64,000 bases of DNA from Pseudomonas sp. MM213 (GCF_020423045.1 NZ_CP081943.1:2108001-2172000); one strand, 5' to 3'; shown: positions 45,694-55,145, counted from the stretch's first letter. Notes: generated by a model not told the origin, from the letters alone. Program-made: numbers and translations.

Positions 45694-46314
45694 ATGGAAG
45701 GCTTAATCGTTTCCAACGTTCTGCTCTGGGTACTGCTGGTGGCCGTGGCGTTTGTCGTCATGGGCCTGGTCCGGCAGATTGGTGTGCTGCACGGCCGTCT
45801 GGCCCCGGCCGGTGCATTGATGATGGACAAGGGCGTGGCGGTCAATGAAGCCGCGCCACAGGTCACCGCTTCCGACCGCAAAGGGCGCCCGGTCAACTTC
45901 GGCTATGCCGGCGAGAAATCGCAACTGCTGTTCTTCCTTTCGCCAACCTGCCCGATCTGCAAGTCGCTGCTGCCGGCGATCAAATCCATCGCCAAGGAAC
46001 AGGCCGATCGCCTCGACGTGGTGTTCATCAGCGACGGCGACATGGACGCCCAGCAAAAGCTGATCACCGAACACAAACTGGAAGACGCCACTTATGTGGT
46101 CGGGCCTGAAGTGGGCATGACCTACCAGATCGGCAAGCTGCCGTACGCTGCGCTGATCGACAAGAGCGGCACCCTGCGCGCCAAAGGCCTGGTCAATTCC
46201 CGCGAGCACCTGGACAGCCTGTTCGAAGTCGAGCACCTGAAAAGCGCGACGCTGCAGGAATACCTCAACAGCCAGCCGCATGCACACGACCACAGCCACG
46301 GCCATAGCCACTGA
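45694..46314 (+). CDS. aauD: MauD/AauD thioredoxin-like maturation protein
   Basis: A 206-residue membrane-anchored thioredoxin-fold protein. An N-terminal helix (VLLWVLLVAVAFVVMGLV) anchors it. The redox motif is CPIC in FFLSPTCPICKSLLPAIKS. The C-terminus ends in a histidine-rich tail (HAHDHSHGHSH). It is expected to form or isomerise the many disulfides of the light subunit together with AauE. The His-rich tail is not something I associate with every MauD and could bind metal. Confidence 0.88.
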   Translation: MEGLIVSNVLLWVLLVAVAFVVMGLVRQIGVLHGRLAPAGALMMDKGVAVNEAAPQVTASDRKGRPVNFGYAGEKSQLLFFLSPTCPICKSLLPAIKSIAKEQADRLDVVFISDGDMDAQQKLITEHKLEDATYVVGPEVGMTYQIGKLPYAALIDKSGTLRAKGLVNSREHLDSLFEVEHLKSATLQEYLNSQPHAHDHSHGHSH

Positions 46315-46331
46315 TAAGGCAGGAGACTTTC

Positions 46332-46853
46332 ATGAAACTGCTGGATCTGTTGTTTGAGCGTTCGACTCGTCGTGTTGCCGACACAACCTCACGACGCAAA
46401 CTGCTGTCGCGCATGGGTTCTCTGATGGTTGCCGGCGCCGCGTTGCCGCTGCTGTTGCCGCTGGATCGCACCAGCAAAGCCCTGGCCGCCGAGAACCCGA
46501 AAGCCGGTGACCCGGGTGATCCGAACACCTGCGACTACTGGCGCTACTGCTCCATCGATGGCTTTTTGTGCAGCTGCTGCGGAGGATCGGTGACGTCCTG
46601 TCCGCCGGGCACGGAAGTGTCGCAAGTGACCTGGATCGGCACCTGCCGCAACCCGGCCGACGGCAAGGATTACATCATTTCGTACAACGACTGCTGCGGT
46701 AAGCAGAGCTGTGCGCAGTGCGCCTGCACCCGTAACGACAGTGAAGAACCGGCCTATCGCCCGTTCAACAACAACGATGTGAACTGGTGCCTGGCCGCCA
46801 AATCGCACATCTACCACTGCACCGTTTCGATCATTCGTGGCGTCGCGGTTTAA
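46332..46853 (+). CDS. aauA: aromatic amine dehydrogenase light (small) subunit, TTQ-containing
   Basis: A 173-residue precursor with an unusually long Tat-type leader: SRRKLLSRMGSLMVAGAALP, cleaved near residue 52. The mature part has 14 cysteines. The two tryptophans expected to form tryptophan tryptophylquinone are Trp101 (VTWIGTC) and Trp152 (VNWCLAAK). They are 51 apart, as in characterised enzymes (Trp109/Trp160 in Alcaligenes faecalis), and Asp120 corresponds to the catalytic aspartate (Asp128). Trp70 in CDYWRYC is a different conserved residue. All features of an active subunit are present. Confidence 0.92.
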   Translation: MKLLDLLFERSTRRVADTTSRRKLLSRMGSLMVAGAALPLLLPLDRTSKALAAENPKAGDPGDPNTCDYWRYCSIDGFLCSCCGGSVTSCPPGTEVSQVTWIGTCRNPADGKDYIISYNDCCGKQSCAQCACTRNDSEEPAYRPFNNNDVNWCLAAKSHIYHCTVSIIRGVAV

Positions 46854-46875
46854 CGCTTGATTGCGGTTGGCTATT

Positions 46876-46942
46876 TGTAGGAGCCGGCTTGCCGGCGATG
46901 GCGTCTCTGAAAACGCTATCGCCAGCAAGCTGGCTCCTACAG
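46876..46942. repeat. short REP inverted pair
   Basis: TGTAGGAGCCGGCTTGCCGG and CAGCAAGCTGGCTCCTACA flank about 30 bases. It lies in the 125-bp gap between aauA and the following cytochrome gene. Confidence 0.85.
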
Positions 46943-46978
46943 GTCCGTTTTTCTCCTGCACAGGTGGAGGTGCTGCTT

Positions 46979-47500
46979 ATGGGTAGGTTGCTCATCCTCG
47001 GTCTTGTCTGCGCCATGACCGCCCCGCTCGTTCATGCCAGGGCCATCCCGGACCCGGCGCAACAGCATGCGCCGGGCAATGAAGCCCTGCAAAAACCGAT
47101 TGCCCAGGCCGGTTACAGCGTTGGCGTGAACTACCAACTGCAATGCGCCGGTTGCCACCTGGGCAATGGCATGGGTTCTGCCGCGAATGACACGCCCCGG
47201 ATGGCGGGGTTTGTCGGCAACTTTCTGAAAGTGCCGGGCGGCCGCGAGTTTCTCGTGCGCGTACCGGGCATGTCGCAGTCCGCGCTGGACAACGCGCAAC
47301 TGGCCGACCTGCTCAACTGGTTGATCCGTGCCGACGGGATGGCGGGCAAAAGCACGCCGGCCGACTATCAGCCTTACAGCGCCGACGAAGTGGCGGCACT
47401 GCGCGCAGAAACCATGCTCAACCTCCCCGGCACCCGCGCCGGCCTGATCCAGCAAATGCGTGCGCAAGGCATCGCAATTGAAGACGGGATGAACAACTGA
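46979..47500 (+). CDS. periplasmic c-type cytochrome after aauA
   Basis: A 173-residue exported protein. ATG 46979 follows GGTGGAGG. The signal peptide ends near residue 20 (LGLVCAMTAPLVHA). One haem site is CAGCH in LQCAGCHLGNGMGSAA. The rest resembles small cytochrome domains with an added C-terminal helical part (ADEVAALRAETMLN). It lies just after the aau operon behind a REP pair. It is a natural electron acceptor, or partner of one, for the amine dehydrogenase; no azurin or amicyanin gene is visible in the window. Confidence 0.82.
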   Translation: MGRLLILGLVCAMTAPLVHARAIPDPAQQHAPGNEALQKPIAQAGYSVGVNYQLQCAGCHLGNGMGSAANDTPRMAGFVGNFLKVPGGREFLVRVPGMSQSALDNAQLADLLNWLIRADGMAGKSTPADYQPYSADEVAALRAETMLNLPGTRAGLIQQMRAQGIAIEDGMNN

Positions 47501-47884
47501 CAACGGCTTGAACCAAAGCCGTCATTGCAAAAACGGGGGCCAGTTCCCCCGCCCTTCCGCTACGCCAACTCTCCTCTGCGATAACAAGACGACCTTGCGG
47601 CAAACGCCGTGCAGGCGTCTCTCCGTGGTTTGCCCGGCACCTTGTATCCGAGTGCATTTTTATTTATGGATGTTGTCTGAATCCGTAGCTATAGAATGAA
47701 TGTGTGCACAGTGGTGCTAAAGTGACAGCACCTGTCTTCGTCTCACCGGATTTACGCATTTGAGGGTGCAAACCTGTCACAAGTATGAGCAGCTTGTCGG
47801 TGACGCTGAGGCTCTCAAATGAGGGCTGTGTTGACCTGAATCTCGTCATTACCGAGCGCAAGGGAAAGCAAATGAGGTCTAAAG
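47501..47884 (+). other. intergenic region before the exopolysaccharide locus
   Basis: A 384-bp stretch with no supported gene. A weak GGGGGCCAGTTCCCCC-type hairpin lies at about 47535-47550, after the cytochrome gene. The rest is AT-richer leader DNA for the sugar transferase at 47885, which has GAGG before its start. No known regulator site is recognised. Confidence 0.6.
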
Positions 47885-49309
47885 ATGATATTTGAGCCTA
47901 ACAGTACCCGTTCCGTTCTCCAGCGAAGAAGCAGTACCAGTATCGTTGTTCAGGCCGGTCTCGATTGCGTTGCGGTAACCGGTGTTGCGTGGTTCTTGAT
48001 CAATTATCACATCGGCTTCATCTCGCAAGACTACGTCATCATGCTCTTGCTGCTGCTTGGCGCGCTGGCCGTCGTGTACGACCACTATGCCATTTACCGC
48101 AGCAATGTCGGGTTCACTGTCAAAGCCTTCAAGCTTCTGAAGGCATGGACCGCGACCTTTGGTTTTCTCGTTGCCATGGCTTTCCTGACCAAAACCAGCG
48201 AACGGTATTCGCGGCTATTGGTTGGGGAGTTATTTGTTCTTGGCTATTTCGCCCAGTTGTTTTTGCACCTCGCCTCACGGGAAATGCAGAAGAAATTCCT
48301 GGCCCACCCGACGCAACTGGAAAACTCGCTGATCATTGGCTCGGGCGAGCTGGCGAGCTACCTCCACAAGAAAATCAGTAACAACCCCTGGCTCGGTGAA
48401 CGCATCGTTGGCTGTGTGTTGATTGGCGCGGACGATGACTGGGCAAAGGAAGGCGTGGAAGGCGCACCACGCCTGTCGATACTGGGCAATATCTCTGATC
48501 TTGATGAGTTGGTTGTCAAACACGCCATTCGTACCGTCTATTTTGTGACCCCAGTGGGTGGTTCCGAAGTTATTCAGAAGGTTTATTTAAGCCTGTTCGA
48601 CAAACACGTCAGGGTTAACTGGGTGCCTGACATTTTCGCCTTGAAGTTGATCAACCACAGTGTTCGCGAGATTGCCGGCATTCCCGTGCTGACCTTGTCC
48701 GAAACTCCGCTGATGGGGATGCGACTGTTTCTGAAGAATCTCGAAGACAAGGTCGGCGCTTTTCTGATCCTGCTTTTTGCGGCGCCAGTGCTGGCGTTAG
48801 TTGCCCTTGCGATCAAGATCGATAGCCCCGGTCCCGTGTTCTTTCGTCAGCAACGCATGGGGTGGAGCGGCGAAGTTTTCAGTATCTGGAAGTTCAGAAG
48901 CATGGTGGTCCATCAGCCGTCGGACGGCACCGTCAAGCAGGCACAAAAGAATGATCCACGCGTGACCAGGGTGGGCGCCTTTATTCGCAAAACCAGCCTC
49001 GATGAGCTGCCGCAATTGTTCAACGTGTTGATGGGCGAAATGTCGCTGGTGGGGCCTCGCCCGCACGCGATTCAACACGACGTGCAGTACTCACCCGATG
49101 TCTCGGGCTACTTTGCGCGACATAACATTAAACCGGGTATCACCGGGCTGGCGCAGGTGCGGGGTCTTCGTGGTGAAACGAAAGATGTAGAACAAATGAT
49201 TCGCCGGGTTGACTCAGACATCGAGTACATCAACAACTGGTCGCTCTGGCTCGACTTCATCATTCTTTTACGAACGGTATCGGCCTTCTCCGGCAAACAG
49301 GCCTATTAA
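47885..49309 (+). CDS. undecaprenyl-phosphate glucose/hexose phosphotransferase (WcaJ/PslA-like)
   Basis: A 474-residue polyprenyl-phosphate sugar transferase that starts repeat-unit assembly by placing a hexose-1-phosphate on undecaprenyl phosphate. Four or five N-terminal helices are followed by a CoA-binding-like domain ([20 protein letters not shown]) and a C-terminal bacterial sugar transferase domain. The latter has [46 protein letters not shown] and [12 protein letters not shown]. It is alone on the + strand; the other genes of the locus are on the opposite strand. Its stop overlaps the convergent GT61 stop by 4 bases. Confidence 0.9.
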   Translation: MIFEPNSTRSVLQRRSSTSIVVQAGLDCVAVTGVAWFLINYHIGFISQDYVIMLLLLLGALAVVYDHYAIYRSNVGFTVKAFKLLKAWTATFGFLVAMAFLTKTSERYSRLLVGELFVLGYFAQLFLHLASREMQKKFLAHPTQLENSLIIGSGELASYLHKKISNNPWLGERIVGCVLIGADDDWAKEGVEGAPRLSILGNISDLDELVVKHAIRTVYFVTPVGGSEVIQKVYLSLFDKHVRVNWVPDIFALKLINHSVREIAGIPVLTLSETPLMGMRLFLKNLEDKVGAFLILLFAAPVLALVALAIKIDSPGPVFFRQQRMGWSGEVFSIWKFRSMVVHQPSDGTVKQAQKNDPRVTRVGAFIRKTSLDELPQLFNVLMGEMSLVGPRPHAIQHDVQYSPDVSGYFARHNIKPGITGLAQVRGLRGETKDVEQMIRRVDSDIEYINNWSLWLDFIILLRTVSAFSGKQAY

Positions 49310-50457
49310 TCCGTGGTGAAACTGTAGGAGCAGCACGATGACGGAAACAGGTCCAGCGTGCGCTCGACCTCATCGGGGTCGATAGTAAAACCATTGCCCG
49401 CGGGAGTACCGACGACAAAACCAAAGTGTTGATGGTCACGATCGGTCAGGTACTTGAAATAGCAGATGAAACGCTCAGGAGGTTGCAACACCAGCAGCGC
49501 CCCACCCGGCGGCAATACATTAACCCCATGGATCAATTGACTGCCCTCGACCCCTATCACGGTCCTTGCACCGGCACAGGTCGCGACAATGGTCGCAACA
49601 TCGCACAGCGCCGGGTCGAGAATGCGAAAACCTCGACGATCACGCAAACGCTCAGCCAACTCCATTTCGTTACGCAACAAGCGTAAATCGCCGCGACCAC
49701 CTCTCAGGATAAACACGCCTGGATGAGCGCTCGTGTTGACGTGGGACAGCAACTTTTCGCCCATTGCACGGAAGCGCAGATGCTTGTGGCGATTTTGGCT
49801 TATGTCGTCAAAGATCACGAGTTCACGAAAAAACGCATTACGTAAACGAACCGGCTTCATGCCAAGCCAGTCCTCATAACCGGGGGTGTGAAGGATGCCG
49901 TTCCTGGTGGTGGAAACAATGTTGGCGGAGGGAGCCGTGGTCACTGGAACGCCTTCGTTGCAGGCCAGTGAATAGGTCAGGCAATCGTCCGTCAGCCAAC
50001 TGCCAAACCACTTGTTGCCCCCCGCCGTGCAATACAACGCGCCGCGCTCGATTTCGTTTTCGACGCGAACCCCCGGCAGCCGGCCAACGCCCGGCGTCAA
50101 CCAGGATTTGGCGTTTCCCTTGTAGAGCGCGCCATCGATCATCCAGACATCTTTGAGCAAATAACCCCGGGTCGGTCCATGTTCAACACGACCGATGCCT
50201 TCCATTGTGCGACGGGGATGTTCATGGGGATAAAAAAGTTGCTCTTCCCATCCCGTCACACGCTCAAGTTGATTGGGAAGAAAGAAGGCGGGTTGAGCAA
50301 ACGCGACTTCACCCGGCGCAATATCCAAGGTTTTCACTGCCATACTTTGCAGCGCTAATGCTGGTTTCCGGGCAAGGCGTGTTTTAAAGAGGTGTTTATA
50401 AGCCGCCAGGCTCCACTTCGCCGGGCCGCTACTTGCCAACGCGCTGAATTCCGACAT
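49306..50457 (-). CDS. DUF563 / GT61-family glycosyltransferase
   Basis: A 383-residue protein from ATG 50457, with a GGGGG ribosome site 5 bases before it; a GTG at 50463 is adjacent. The C-terminal half has the GT61 (DUF563) features: HPGVFILRGGRGDLRLLRNE, then GFRILDPALCDVATIVATCA and GVEGSQLIHGVNVLPPGGAL. The family transfers xylose, GlcNAc or other sugars in plants and bacteria; the bacterial role here is presumably in the polysaccharide repeat unit. It is the last gene of the minus-strand run. Confidence 0.8.
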   Translation of the reverse strand: MSEFSALASSGPAKWSLAAYKHLFKTRLARKPALALQSMAVKTLDIAPGEVAFAQPAFFLPNQLERVTGWEEQLFYPHEHPRRTMEGIGRVEHGPTRGYLLKDVWMIDGALYKGNAKSWLTPGVGRLPGVRVENEIERGALYCTAGGNKWFGSWLTDDCLTYSLACNEGVPVTTAPSANIVSTTRNGILHTPGYEDWLGMKPVRLRNAFFRELVIFDDISQNRHKHLRFRAMGEKLLSHVNTSAHPGVFILRGGRGDLRLLRNEMELAERLRDRRGFRILDPALCDVATIVATCAGARTVIGVEGSQLIHGVNVLPPGGALLVLQPPERFICYFKYLTDRDHQHFGFVVGTPAGNGFTIDPDEVERTLDLFPSSCCSYSFTTD

Positions 50458-50515
50458 AGACACCCCCGGCGCAATATGATTGCGCAGTATTTACAGCCAA
50501 CTACTTTTCAATATC

Positions 50516-51706
50516 TCAAGTGCAGAGAACAGTTTGCAGAATGGGCGGCGACTTCAAATGAGCATAGCGACTACGCAAGTTATCGAGCAGCGCGGCGCCC
50601 GGTTCCCTGGAACAATGGAGATACAGTTTGAATAGTCCTCCAAAGCCCATTTCACGATATCGATTTGCAACTTCTTCATCACTTGGCCCGTCGGGTATTC
50701 CAAGATGAAGTGTCAGATGTTTGCCTTCAACAGCAAAAAGCGGCGTCTCCCACAGAAACTGCGCAGCGCCGGTCCTGGGCAGCCGAACAAACACGTAGCC
50801 ATGGTTTCCCAGCGTATCGACATCACCGCCGCGCCTTCTTTTCCACTCAAGAAGCCCGTCGTCCGGACGTGCCAGACACGTCCCGATATCGTAGTAATCA
50901 AATCCGTTTTCTATTGCCCACTCGAGCGCCATGAACGTGGTGATGGAATTGACTTCACGTAATTTCCTGGCATCTGAAAACACTTCGTCAGGGTAGCCAA
51001 AACGCACGGTGCTCCAATAGCGCTTGCCCGCGCGAGTGACGACGCACCCCAGATGGCAGGCAACAACCTGGTCTTCCAACACCACCAGATCGAGGCGCCC
51101 GGCTCTTTTAGCCACCCGCTGAACTTCATGTGATGCAATTTGCGAGGCGGCTGCGCCATGACGGGCCCTGGCATAGGGTTGAAGCATTTCCCTATCCGCC
51201 GTTTCAATCTCATCATCGTTCAATGCTTGCTTCATACCGTAGCGCAACCGGTTCTTGCGTAGATTGCGCCGTAACTCGGTGTTGTATCGCGCCGTAATCT
51301 CATCAATGGATCTGCGCAGTGGCACGACAGCACTCAGGTATTGCGGCACATACAATGCACCCCAGCTCGGCATGTCACTGACAACGACCGTGCGGTCTGA
51401 TTTCGACAGGTTATCAACCCCCTGAGGCTCAGCCCCCAGGAGCACCTTCACAAATTCCCGCTGGGATTTTCTGCCCACGTAAAGAATGTCGTAGCGGCTG
51501 TCTTCCCGCAGTTTGAACCTGGCGATTTCCCAGCGCCAAACACAGGCGCGCGCGGCTATATCACGTAACCAGGCGAGCGCTTTTCTTAGCTCAAATCGCA
51601 TGGAAGGCGACATTAACTTGTGTATCTGTTTTGATATATATGCGTTCATTTGCTTATTAGCACACATCAAGAAGCGTTCATTTGAGTTTTCAAACCAATA
51701 GATCAA
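50516..51706 (-). CDS. GNAT/FemAB-like acyltransferase of the polysaccharide locus
   Basis: A protein of up to 396 residues; TTG 51706, ATG 51667 and ATG 51649 are all possible starts and none has a strong ribosome site. The central part shows the GNAT_acetyltransf_6/FemAB-like pattern: ELRRNLRKNRLRYGMKQ, GRLDLVVLEDQVVACHLG and YYDIGTCLARPDDGLLEWKR. Such proteins are thought to attach acyl or aminoacyl groups to sugars. The base composition is AT-richer than neighbouring genes at its 5-prime end. Confidence 0.72.
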   Translation of the reverse strand: MIYWFENSNERFLMCANKQMNAYISKQIHKLMSPSMRFELRKALAWLRDIAARACVWRWEIARFKLREDSRYDILYVGRKSQREFVKVLLGAEPQGVDNLSKSDRTVVVSDMPSWGALYVPQYLSAVVPLRRSIDEITARYNTELRRNLRKNRLRYGMKQALNDDEIETADREMLQPYARARHGAAASQIASHEVQRVAKRAGRLDLVVLEDQVVACHLGCVVTRAGKRYWSTVRFGYPDEVFSDARKLREVNSITTFMALEWAIENGFDYYDIGTCLARPDDGLLEWKRRRGGDVDTLGNHGYVFVRLPRTGAAQFLWETPLFAVEGKHLTLHLGIPDGPSDEEVANRYREMGFGGLFKLYLHCSREPGAALLDNLRSRYAHLKSPPILQTVLCT

Positions 51707-52024
51707 ACACTCGAAATGAGAGTCGATAGCTCACCACGCTTTTCAAAATATGCGGCAAACCATAACTACCCATATGATGTGCGCTGTTTTTTGAATGTAC
51801 GTCCAGCTGTCTTTCTTGCGAGAAACTCGCCATTCACTCTCTGTAATCAAGATTTTCTGACGTCATTTATTCGTCTCCAACCTTAACAAAAAAACGCTCC
51901 AACTCATCCACCGAGTCGGTAATACAAGGGTGAGTAAAGATGCTGGCGCAGAGTTTTGCAAGATATTTCAGACGTGCTTTTCAGGCAGCCCGAATATTAA
52001 AACTGACGTCAAATTCCTGTTACG
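51707..52024 (-). other. AT-rich gap within the polysaccharide gene run
   Basis: A 318-bp AT-rich stretch between the acyltransferase start and the WecG-like stop. I see no gene, hairpin terminator or REP here. It is long enough to hold a separate promoter for the acyltransferase and GT61 genes. Confidence 0.6.
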
Positions 52025-52759
52025 TCAGGAACTTCGACAGATGAGTGTGCGTAACAAAAACTTGGGGTTACCCACGATATAGCGAGTGAATAATCGCTTT
52101 GGCTCACTGAGCAGCCGGAACACCCACTCACAACCGAGGCGACGCACCCATTGCGGAGCTCGCGTCACCTTGCCGCCGAGAAAATCCAGGATCGCCCCAC
52201 CGCATACCACGAGGCATGGCACGCCACTGGCGGCCAGTCTCGCGGCAACGACTTCCTGCTTGGGCATGCCCATCCCCAGCACCACCAGTTCCGGCAGTGA
52301 CTGACGGGCAAGGTTGACGTAATCATCCCCCCCTGCAAAACCATGGTGAGCAGAGACGACATTGACCGCAAACACCGCTTCGCAATGCCGCACCGCGTTG
52401 GCAAGGAAGGTCTCTTCAGTTCCCCAGAACGCCACGCGTCGGCCCTTGTAGGCGGCCAGTAATTTGGGGATGAAATCGGTGCCGTTCATATTCAGCCCCG
52501 GTTCGAGACCGAGTCGGCGATACAGGATGGCCATGCCGGAGCCATCCCGTAACAACACGTCGGCCGCCGACAGCGCGTCGTAATAAGCGGGGTTGGCCGT
52601 CACCAGGTTCATGGCATGGGCATTGACGAATCCAAGCACTGTCGTCCCCTCGGACCGGGACAATGCATCAATCAATTGTTGTTCGTCGCCAGCATCGCGA
52701 ACCACCCTGAGTTTGCGCAGGATGGTTTGCCAGTTGTGCTGCCAGGATAAGGGGCTCAT
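52025..52759 (-). CDS. WecG/TagA/CpsF-family glycosyltransferase
   Basis: A 244-residue GT26-family enzyme. Family features are FVNAHAMNLVTANPAYYDAL, RDGSGMAILYRRLG, FWGTEE, ELVVLGMGMPKQEVVAARL and the C-terminal GGKVTRAPQWVRRLGCEWVF. WecG-type enzymes add the second sugar, usually a ManNAc or glucuronosyl residue, to the lipid-linked primer at the inner face of the membrane. It overlaps the following gene by 1 base. Confidence 0.86.
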   Translation of the reverse strand: MSPLSWQHNWQTILRKLRVVRDAGDEQQLIDALSRSEGTTVLGFVNAHAMNLVTANPAYYDALSAADVLLRDGSGMAILYRRLGLEPGLNMNGTDFIPKLLAAYKGRRVAFWGTEETFLANAVRHCEAVFAVNVVSAHHGFAGGDDYVNLARQSLPELVVLGMGMPKQEVVAARLAASGVPCLVVCGGAILDFLGGKVTRAPQWVRRLGCEWVFRLLSEPKRLFTRYIVGNPKFLLRTLICRSS

Positions 52760-53946
52760 CAGGTGTCATCTCGCTTCGAACGCACCCAGTCGACCTGGCG
52801 CTTGAGCACAAAACCAATGTACAGCGGGATTTTCTTCAACGCGTAGAACGGCGCATACAACAAGGCCGAAAACGCGATGATCCCGCGACCGAACCGACTC
52901 CATGCCAGCAAGACAGTCACGCCCAACAGTGCGAGCCCGAAAGACGCGATCAAGGCTGGCGCCAACGCACCGCCGAGCAACACCACCAGCCATGAGAGGC
53001 TGAACGCAACCACCAGCAGCAACGTCAGCAAGGCCAGCGGCGGGACCAGTAAATCCGCGGTCATTGCCAGAAGGTTCAAGTTGCCTGTGCGGATAGCCTC
53101 TAACAGCAACCTTGGCGCATCACTGAGGATGACCCCGAGATGACCATGCTCCCAGCGTGTACGCTGGATGCTCAGGCCTTCGTCGCTGCGCGGAAAATCA
53201 CTGCTGACCAACGCATCGGGACAAAACAGGGGCGGTTTGCCGCTTCGGCAGAAATCCAGGCCCATCTTCAAATCTTCGACGATGTGGCCACTGGCTAATT
53301 CGATCAACGCCAGATCCCGCCAGACGAACGCCATTCCCGAGCCCATCAACGAACAAGGCAACCCCAGTCGGGCCCACCCCTGCGCTCGCACCTGATTCTT
53401 CACGCACCAGGCGAATTCGGCAATTTGCACTTTCAACCCGGAGCCTGCAGGCGCATGCATCAAGTACAGGGCCTGTGCTGGACGCCCGGAGTCGATGCAG
53501 CACAGTGCCAAACGCTCAATCGAGCCTTCACCCACCCGCGAATCGGCATCGACAACGATCATCACGTCCGGTGCATCGCTGGCCAGGTAACGCACCCCGA
53601 AGTCCAGTGCATACCCCTTGCCTCGCTGCTGAGCATTGCTGCGCTCCACCACCTCGGCACCCGCGGCGCGGGCCAGCGCGGCCGTGTCGTCAGTACAGTT
53701 GTCCGCGACAACCACCAGGCGATCGCCCGCCAGCAGTTGCGGCAGAATGCTGTTCAACGTCGCGACGATCAGCGAGGACTCGTTGTGAGCCGGCACCAGC
53801 ACCGCCACCCTCGGTCGCGATCCTTGCGCCGGTGCAAGCGATCGCACCGGCAGGCTGGCCAGCAGCACCTGCACGAACAACACCCACACCGGCAGGACGA
53901 TGAGTATCAGCAGTGCACTGAACAGCCAACCCAGTAACGTGATCAT
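52759..53946 (-). CDS. processive-type GT2 glycosyltransferase, membrane protein
   Basis: A 395-residue GT2 enzyme with an N-terminal membrane helix (ALLILIVLPVWVLFVQVLLA) and two or three C-terminal ones. Catalytic-type motifs are VVVADNCTDDTAALARAAGA, VVDADSRVGEG (DxD) and QRTRWEHGH, the QxxRW-like motif of the cellulose/hyaluronan synthase group. It would add sugars to the repeat unit at the cytoplasmic face. Start and stop overlap both neighbours (4 and 1 bases), supporting one operon. Confidence 0.85.
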   Translation of the reverse strand: MITLLGWLFSALLILIVLPVWVLFVQVLLASLPVRSLAPAQGSRPRVAVLVPAHNESSLIVATLNSILPQLLAGDRLVVVADNCTDDTAALARAAGAEVVERSNAQQRGKGYALDFGVRYLASDAPDVMIVVDADSRVGEGSIERLALCCIDSGRPAQALYLMHAPAGSGLKVQIAEFAWCVKNQVRAQGWARLGLPCSLMGSGMAFVWRDLALIELASGHIVEDLKMGLDFCRSGKPPLFCPDALVSSDFPRSDEGLSIQRTRWEHGHLGVILSDAPRLLLEAIRTGNLNLLAMTADLLVPPLALLTLLLVVAFSLSWLVVLLGGALAPALIASFGLALLGVTVLLAWSRFGRGIIAFSALLYAPFYALKKIPLYIGFVLKRQVDWVRSKRDDT

Positions 53947-55145
53947 GCGTGCGCCTTGAACAATTCAGCCAGCTTGGCTGCTTCGGTATCGATATCGTGC
54001 CGCTCCAGCACCCGCTGATACGCGGCATCGCCCATCCGCTGCAACACCTCGACAGGTTGCGCGAGGCAGTCGGCCAGCGCCACCGCCAACTCATCCACGG
54101 CGCCCGCGGGAAACAACCAGCCGTTCTCACCCTGACGCACCAGTTCGGGAATGCCCGCCACGTAGGTCGTCAGCACAGGCCGGCGCAAGGCCATGGCTTC
54201 CATGATGACCACCGGCAAGCCCTCGCCGAAGCTCGGCAACACCAGCGCCCGCGCCGCCAGGATTTGCGCCCGCACCTGATCGCTGCTGATCCAGCCGGTA
54301 ATGCGCACCTGCGCCTGCAAGCCGTGCCGCGCAATCAGGGTTTCGATCTCTGCACGCATTTCCCCGTCGCCGGCCAGTACGATCTCGAACACCACGCCTT
54401 GCGCCGCCAGTTTTCGCGCTGCCTCAAGCAACAACAGTTGCCCCTTCTGCTCGCACAAGCGCCCCACGCACACCAACCGCGGCACAGGCGGCACAGCGAC
54501 AGCCGGCACCTCATGAAACGCCCGCTCCAGGCCGCAGTGAACCACCTTGACCTTTTCCCAATGCGCATGCTCCACCCAGCGAAACAACTGGCTGCGCCCA
54601 TAGGAACTGATCGCTGCGACAAACGCCGCGCGCCGGACTTTCTCGCCCAGATGGATAAATTGTGGTTTGTCGAACTCTTCCGGGCCGTGCACGGTAAAGC
54701 TGTACGCAGGCCCGCCGAGCGCACGGGCCAACATCACCACCTCGGTTGAATTGGTGCCGAAATGCGCATGCACATGCCTGGCGCCGAACGCTTGCAACCA
54801 GGACAACAACCGGCACGCCTCGAACAAATAGATCACATGGTACGGCCACGGCCGATCGGCACGCAGGCCCATGCGCAACGCCAGCCACAGCGTCGAAAAA
54901 AAGCGTCGAGGCTGAGCGCGCAGCACTTGCAGCACCGGCCCTGCCAGCGCTTTGACTCCGCCCTGCAACACATAGTGGGTCTGGGCTTGTTCGGACACGT
55001 CCTCGGCATCCACCAACTGCGCATCCCAGCCGCGCAGGGCAATGCGCTGCACTTCAAAGCCCTGACGCTCCAATGCCAGAATCTCCCGACGAATGAAGCT
55101 ATGGCTGACTTTGGGGTATTGATTGATGAAGTAAGCGATACGCAT
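53943..55145 (-). CDS. GT4-family glycosyltransferase
   Basis: A 400-residue GT-B enzyme. ATG 55145 starts MRIAYFINQYPKVSHSFIRR, the usual N-terminal strand and loop; the frame upstream is open but has no family sequence. The C-terminal donor-binding region has RLCEQKGQLLLLEAARKL, AGDGEMRAEIETLI and SFGEGLPVVIMEAMALRRPV (the E-x7-E-like motif). It overlaps the next gene by 4 bases. Confidence 0.88.
   Translation of the reverse strand: MRIAYFINQYPKVSHSFIRREILALERQGFEVQRIALRGWDAQLVDAEDVSEQAQTHYVLQGGVKALAGPVLQVLRAQPRRFFSTLWLALRMGLRADRPWPYHVIYLFEACRLLSWLQAFGARHVHAHFGTNSTEVVMLARALGGPAYSFTVHGPEEFDKPQFIHLGEKVRRAAFVAAISSYGRSQLFRWVEHAHWEKVKVVHCGLERAFHEVPAVAVPPVPRLVCVGRLCEQKGQLLLLEAARKLAAQGVVFEIVLAGDGEMRAEIETLIARHGLQAQVRITGWISSDQVRAQILAARALVLPSFGEGLPVVIMEAMALRRPVLTTYVAGIPELVRQGENGWLFPAGAVDELAVALADCLAQPVEVLQRMGDAAYQRVLERHDIDTEAAKLAELFKAHA

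Noticed and set aside
9861..47000. REP pairs as possible CRISPR repeats
   Set aside because: They are inverted pairs scattered between genes, not regular direct repeats with spacers, and no cas genes are present.
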